This document shows positions 60,517 through 64,000 of a DNA stretch of 64,000 bases, piece by piece (the first letter of the stretch is position 1; every line of letters begins with the position of its first letter). Made by a program: the position numbers and the translations under genes. Source of the DNA: Elysia crispata. Its lineage: Eukaryota > Mollusca > Gastropoda > Plakobranchidae. The notes beneath the pieces are model-generated. The model had not been told where the DNA came from, did no database searches, and saw only the letters and a list, made by a program, of their open reading frames with translations. The stretch spans positions 17,501 through 81,500 of the forward strand of contig JAWDGP010004969.1 of assembly GCA_033675545.1 (NCBI GenBank), in the 5' to 3' direction.

Positions 60517-62678
60517 TCATAGCTCATCCTTTCTCTGTATTGTATCTTTATTGCTGTCTTTGCTCACTTTATCTTCCTCTTGATACCTGGCAATATTGTC
60601 AGTACCTTGGTTATCACTAACTTTTTTCTTAGAAAAATTCTCCTCAGGCCTTTGGCTAGAATTGGAATCTGTTTGCAGTATGGTGGATTTTGAGTTTTTA
60701 GAACTGCCTCGATTAGTATTATCTTTATCTTCCATATCATCATCATCATCACCACCATCCTCCTCCCTCTCTTCATGAGTGTCGCATCCACTAGGGAAAG
60801 GCTGGGGGACCGGGTCATAGAGCACCAGGTCATCAGGTAAAGAGTTTGAGCCTCCAGGAAGATCAAAGATATCAGGGAAATAAAGTACAGCCTTGTCGAT
60901 GTCAAAACTGTAGAGCTCGCTCCACGAGAGAGCTGAGTCTCTGTACCTGTCCACTGCATCAAAAAACTAGAGGAATAATATAGAAGATGGCTGGTCAATA
61001 CAACTGACAATAAAACAACAAAACAGACACAGTCAATCATAATCATATTAGAAAGGAGCTAGAGGTAGAAAAGCAAATTCTTCTTCAAGATATTACAAAA
61101 TTCATAAATTTTGTCCAGTGAAATTTATGAAAAATTATATCATTTATACTTCTGACGGGACCATAAAATGTGCATAAAATAGCCTAGCCATGACCCTTGT
61201 TTTATCTATTCTACTGATAACCGATCAGCTGATCAGCTTCAGTTTATTTCTACTATTCTAGATACAGACTCAAGAGAGATCGCAGTGATTCAACATTTCA
61301 AATAAAATTATAAGAGAACCGAAATTTTAAAAAATTCAGAACATTAACAATTTACCTGGGATTTTGGATTTGTACAAAACTGAACTCCATAATGATAACT
61401 CGCCTTTAATAAGGTTACATCACAGAAATTGAATAAGTGGTAGTTAAAATTTATACAGTAGCAACAAAATTCTACCATGGATGGATTTTTGAGACTATTG
61501 TCAATCTAAAGCCTAGAATCTAGATCAAGGTACAGCCCATAAATTTAGATCTACAGGGACCCTGGCAGCCTCTAGTAAAAAAAGCCCAAACTACAATCAT
61601 GAAGTGTAGACCTAGATCAGTAAGCCTTGCATTAATTGTGAGGTGGCCTGCAATTTTCAGGCTCAATGACTAGTTTGGACAAATTGTTATTTCCATGTTT
61701 TTGGAAAGCCAAACCAATTCCCTGCATAAAACAGTTAAAATTTTTAGATGTATTAATATTTGGCTGAGATATGACCCAAAACTTAAAACAACGCTGTGGA
61801 ATGAGAAATTGAGAAAAACAAGTTTAAAGTTAGGGAAAGTTTCCATGCAGGGTTGCTGTTATCTTCACAAAAAGCATATTTAAAGTTTCTCTTGGGCTTT
61901 GATACTTTTTGACATGATAGAAATATGGTTCATAGTTCATAAGAAACTAAAAAGTGGGAAACTTTGAGAAAGAGATTTTTTACGTTTGAAGCCCAATAGC
62001 TCAAAACAGTAATTTCCTACATGAGCCTGAAAATCCCAGGCAACCTCACAATTACTCTTCTTTCCTTTGTTTTGCTTTATATTTTTAATTGAGAGCAAGA
62101 GAAACAGATTAATATTACTAGAGGAGTCAAGAATGAGAGAGATTTTGATGAACCAATGTTCTTTTTGGTAATTTATTTGAGCACTAATGAAACTTGATAG
62201 AGGCATTTCATAGAAGTCGTCCAGTGCTTGAATAAATTGTTTATTTACGAAAGCCCATCCTTCACAACATGATTGAAAGCCATGCTTAGCACTTTAAACA
62301 AGCTTTTATAAGATAAGCTGAATCAATGTGCAGCTTTCTCCGATTCAATTGCCAGAGCTAGCCTAATTACCACACAGTGATCAACGATCGAAAACATGGC
62401 TGCTGGTAAGGATGAAATGCCTTGAACATTAAAAAGATTTCGTTCATGAGCCACTCAAGACAGAAATCTGATTCATGGCCAGACCATGGGTACATTGTAT
62501 AGGCTTAGATCTTTAGGCCTATTTTGGCATTTCCAACTTTTTTCAAGTCATGCTTTTACAATAAAGAAACGAGCACTATACCTTCTCTCGCCTTGCTTCA
62601 GTTGAGGAGTATAAAGAGGATAGAAAGTTGTGTTTGATCATGACACCTTTATCATGAAGCTTGTCAAGCAGACGCGCC
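60517..62678 (-). CDS. Unrecognised protein ending in KDEL, last two exons
   Basis: Exon 62678-62582 (acceptor CTTTCTCAG, donor GTATAG) joins in phase 0 to exon 60966-60517 (acceptor TTCCTCTAG). Together they encode about 181 residues; the 5' end was not found. The first exon reads ARLLDKLHDKGVMIKHNF, with EARREK at its end. The second starts FFDAVDRYRDSALSWSELYS, continues DKAVLYFPDIFDLPGG, passes into a Ser/Asn/Lys-rich low-complexity tail with the acidic run GGDDDDDMED, and ends IQRKDEL. A C-terminal KDEL after an acidic tail is typical of soluble ER-lumen proteins, but without the N-terminus a signal peptide cannot be checked, so the match could be chance. I do not recognise the family. 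Splice sites and folding-type composition support a real gene. Confidence 0.6.
60967..62581 (-). other. Intron of the KDEL-ending gene
   Basis: 1.6-kb AT-rich intron with a few CTAGAT words near 61510-61615; nothing else is seen. Confidence 0.55.
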
Positions 62679-63500
62679 CTGAGAAAGTGAAGACAGATAG
62701 AGTAGACACCTGGTGAATGAATTCATTGGCATAATTTAAAAAAAAAAAATAAAAGACATAATAAAGTCTAGATATAACTTTCAGAGAAAACCATTTGACT
62801 TTGAAGTTGCTTCTATACAATGTAAACCTTTGTTGAAAAAGAAACAAAATGATAACATCTATGGTAATAATTAAAACAGCTCAGTGCTAACAATTTTTAA
62901 AACAAAACGGTAAAATGAAAGTATGTTCCATAGATGTATACCTTTATGTGCCACATTGGTGTAATTCTAAGGGATTAGTTTTAAAGTGCAAGCTTGAGTT
63001 TCCATTTAAATTAATAAATTAAAAAATCACAACAAGAGCACAATGTAATAAACTGTCCTCGGCCAAGTAATTAACACACACTAAACTACATGTGACTCCT
63101 TCCCAAAACACATGTAATATCTGTCAGTTTCATCCAATCATCATCATCACCTTCCCCATCATTATTAACTTAATCAATGAATGTCATTTCTTATCAATTT
63201 TCTTTTTCACATGACACTAACAATAAAAAAAAATTGCAGCAACAACTGAACTTAATACGTCACCAAAATTTTCATTGATCTATAAAAAAAAAAGAGAGAG
63301 AGAGACAAAGAGATACAGAGAGAGAGAAAGTGGAGGAATATAAGTTTTAAGGTCAGACATGCCTACCCCTAATGATAGAAAAGAGGGACAGCATACATAA
63401 AAAAGAGGAACCTGAAACAAAAAAGAGGAACGTTTCCACTTACTTCACTTCCAGCTTCAACGGACAACATATCAAATATGTACAAAGAACTGGCTGCTGC
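62679..63500. other. Non-coding stretch between hAT fragment and KDEL-gene exon
   Basis: AT-rich, with a short AG-rich run near 63293-63330. A minus-strand donor-like GTAAGTGG follows 63444, but no coding exon can be assigned to it. Confidence 0.45.
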
Positions 63501-64000
63501 TCAGTTCTTCAGGGATCTGTGATAGGCCGATTTGAGCTCTGAAAGCTCCTCCTTGGAATAATTCCGATCTCCGGCACTTCCAGGGCGGGATTTAGCGATT
63601 AGGAGAGCCTCCATAGTACTATTTTCCAGTCGAGATCGGAACTCAGTATGGTTTTTTCTCACTAGAGAAAAGATTCGTTCACAGTGCGCTGATGAATGAG
63701 GTATTGTCAACAGATGTAGCATGACGTGGGGCAGAAGTTTGAAAATGGGTTCCTGTCCCTCTGTGAGTCTGCTGATTGACGCCCAGGTTTTATCCATCCT
63801 CTCTTCAATGCAAGATGCGATGTCTGTGCACTGATAAGTGGCGAATTCCAACTGAAGATCATGCAGTGATGCATTGGGTGGCAGAAGGACAGGAAAACGT
63901 TTGATAAAAAATTCCACAGACTGAAACTGACAGGTGAGTTGGTTTGCTGGGTTAATCACTGCAGCATGTGAGTATACATCATTCTTGAGTGGTAATTTAG
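63501..64000 (-). CDS. hAT-family transposase, C-terminal part (continues past window)
   Basis: A minus-strand frame open from the right edge to a TGA at 63501-63503 gives about 165 residues. The block HLLTIPHSSAHCERIFSLVR followed by FRSRLENSTMEALLIAK matches the hAT C-terminal dimerisation region (pattern: P-x-SS-x-x-x-E-R-x-F-S, then R-x-R-L and a Leu-rich helix). Upstream sequence WASISRLTEGQEPIFKLLP fits the helical end of the catalytic domain. No stop or frameshift is visible in this part, so the copy may be young or domesticated. The DDE residues, BED finger and terminal repeats lie outside the window. Confidence 0.8.
   Translation of the reverse strand, partial: KLPLKNDVYSHAAVINPANQLTCQFQSVEFFIKRFPVLLPPNASLHDLQLEFATYQCTDIASCIEERMDKTWASISRLTEGQEPIFKLLPHVMLHLLTIPHSSAHCERIFSLVRKNHTEFRSRLENSTMEALLIAKSRPGSAGDRNYSKEELSELKSAYHRSLKN

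Overview
The window looks like nuclear DNA of a mollusc, most likely a heterobranch gastropod snail or slug. It is AT-rich and crowded with micro- and minisatellites. Its genes are interrupted by GT-AG introns, and it carries secreted proteins that pair a gastropod-style immunoglobulin domain with an ApeC (apextrin C-terminal) domain. There is no bacterial, phage or plasmid organisation. All identifications come from reading the sequence and recalled family features; no database search was run.

Layout. (1) 1-17.4 kb, an immune-type gene cluster, all on the + strand: the 3' half of an ApeC gene at the left edge, a complete 428-residue Ig / coiled-coil / ApeC protein at 2117-3403, and a decayed Ig-only paralogue at 16781-17337. 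A 5.5-kb array of a 71-bp repeat separates the last two. A smaller repeat array just before the pseudogene reads, on the minus strand, as a fragment of a LINE reverse transcriptase. (2) 17.4-25.8 kb: no gene recognised; several small tandem repeats. (3) 25.9-34.6 kb, minus strand: a five-exon ARL15 small GTPase gene reconstructed exon by exon (218 aa). A 75-bp minisatellite fills most of its third intron. (4) 34.6-40.9 kb: the divergent intergenic region between ARL15 and FBXW2, with a palindromic ETS-type site and very large AAT and ACT microsatellites. (5) 40.9-55.5 kb, plus strand: a six-exon FBXW2 gene (F-box plus WD40, 504 aa). Its second intron carries a probable 2.6-kb inverted-repeat element and its last intron carries 97-bp and 37-bp arrays. 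(6) 55.5-64 kb: another minisatellite, then on the minus strand the last two exons of an unrecognised gene whose product ends in KDEL, and at the right edge the C-terminal part of a hAT-family transposase.

How the genes relate. The left cluster has the logic of gastropod variable Ig-lectin proteins (FREP, CREP): a secreted Ig domain, a coiled coil for multimerisation, then a recognition domain. Here the recognition domain is ApeC, which is the most interesting observation. ARL15 and FBXW2 are conserved housekeeping-type genes arranged head to head and may share a promoter region. The rest is mostly repeat DNA. The many long open frames inside repeats are by-products of periodicity and are not annotated as genes.
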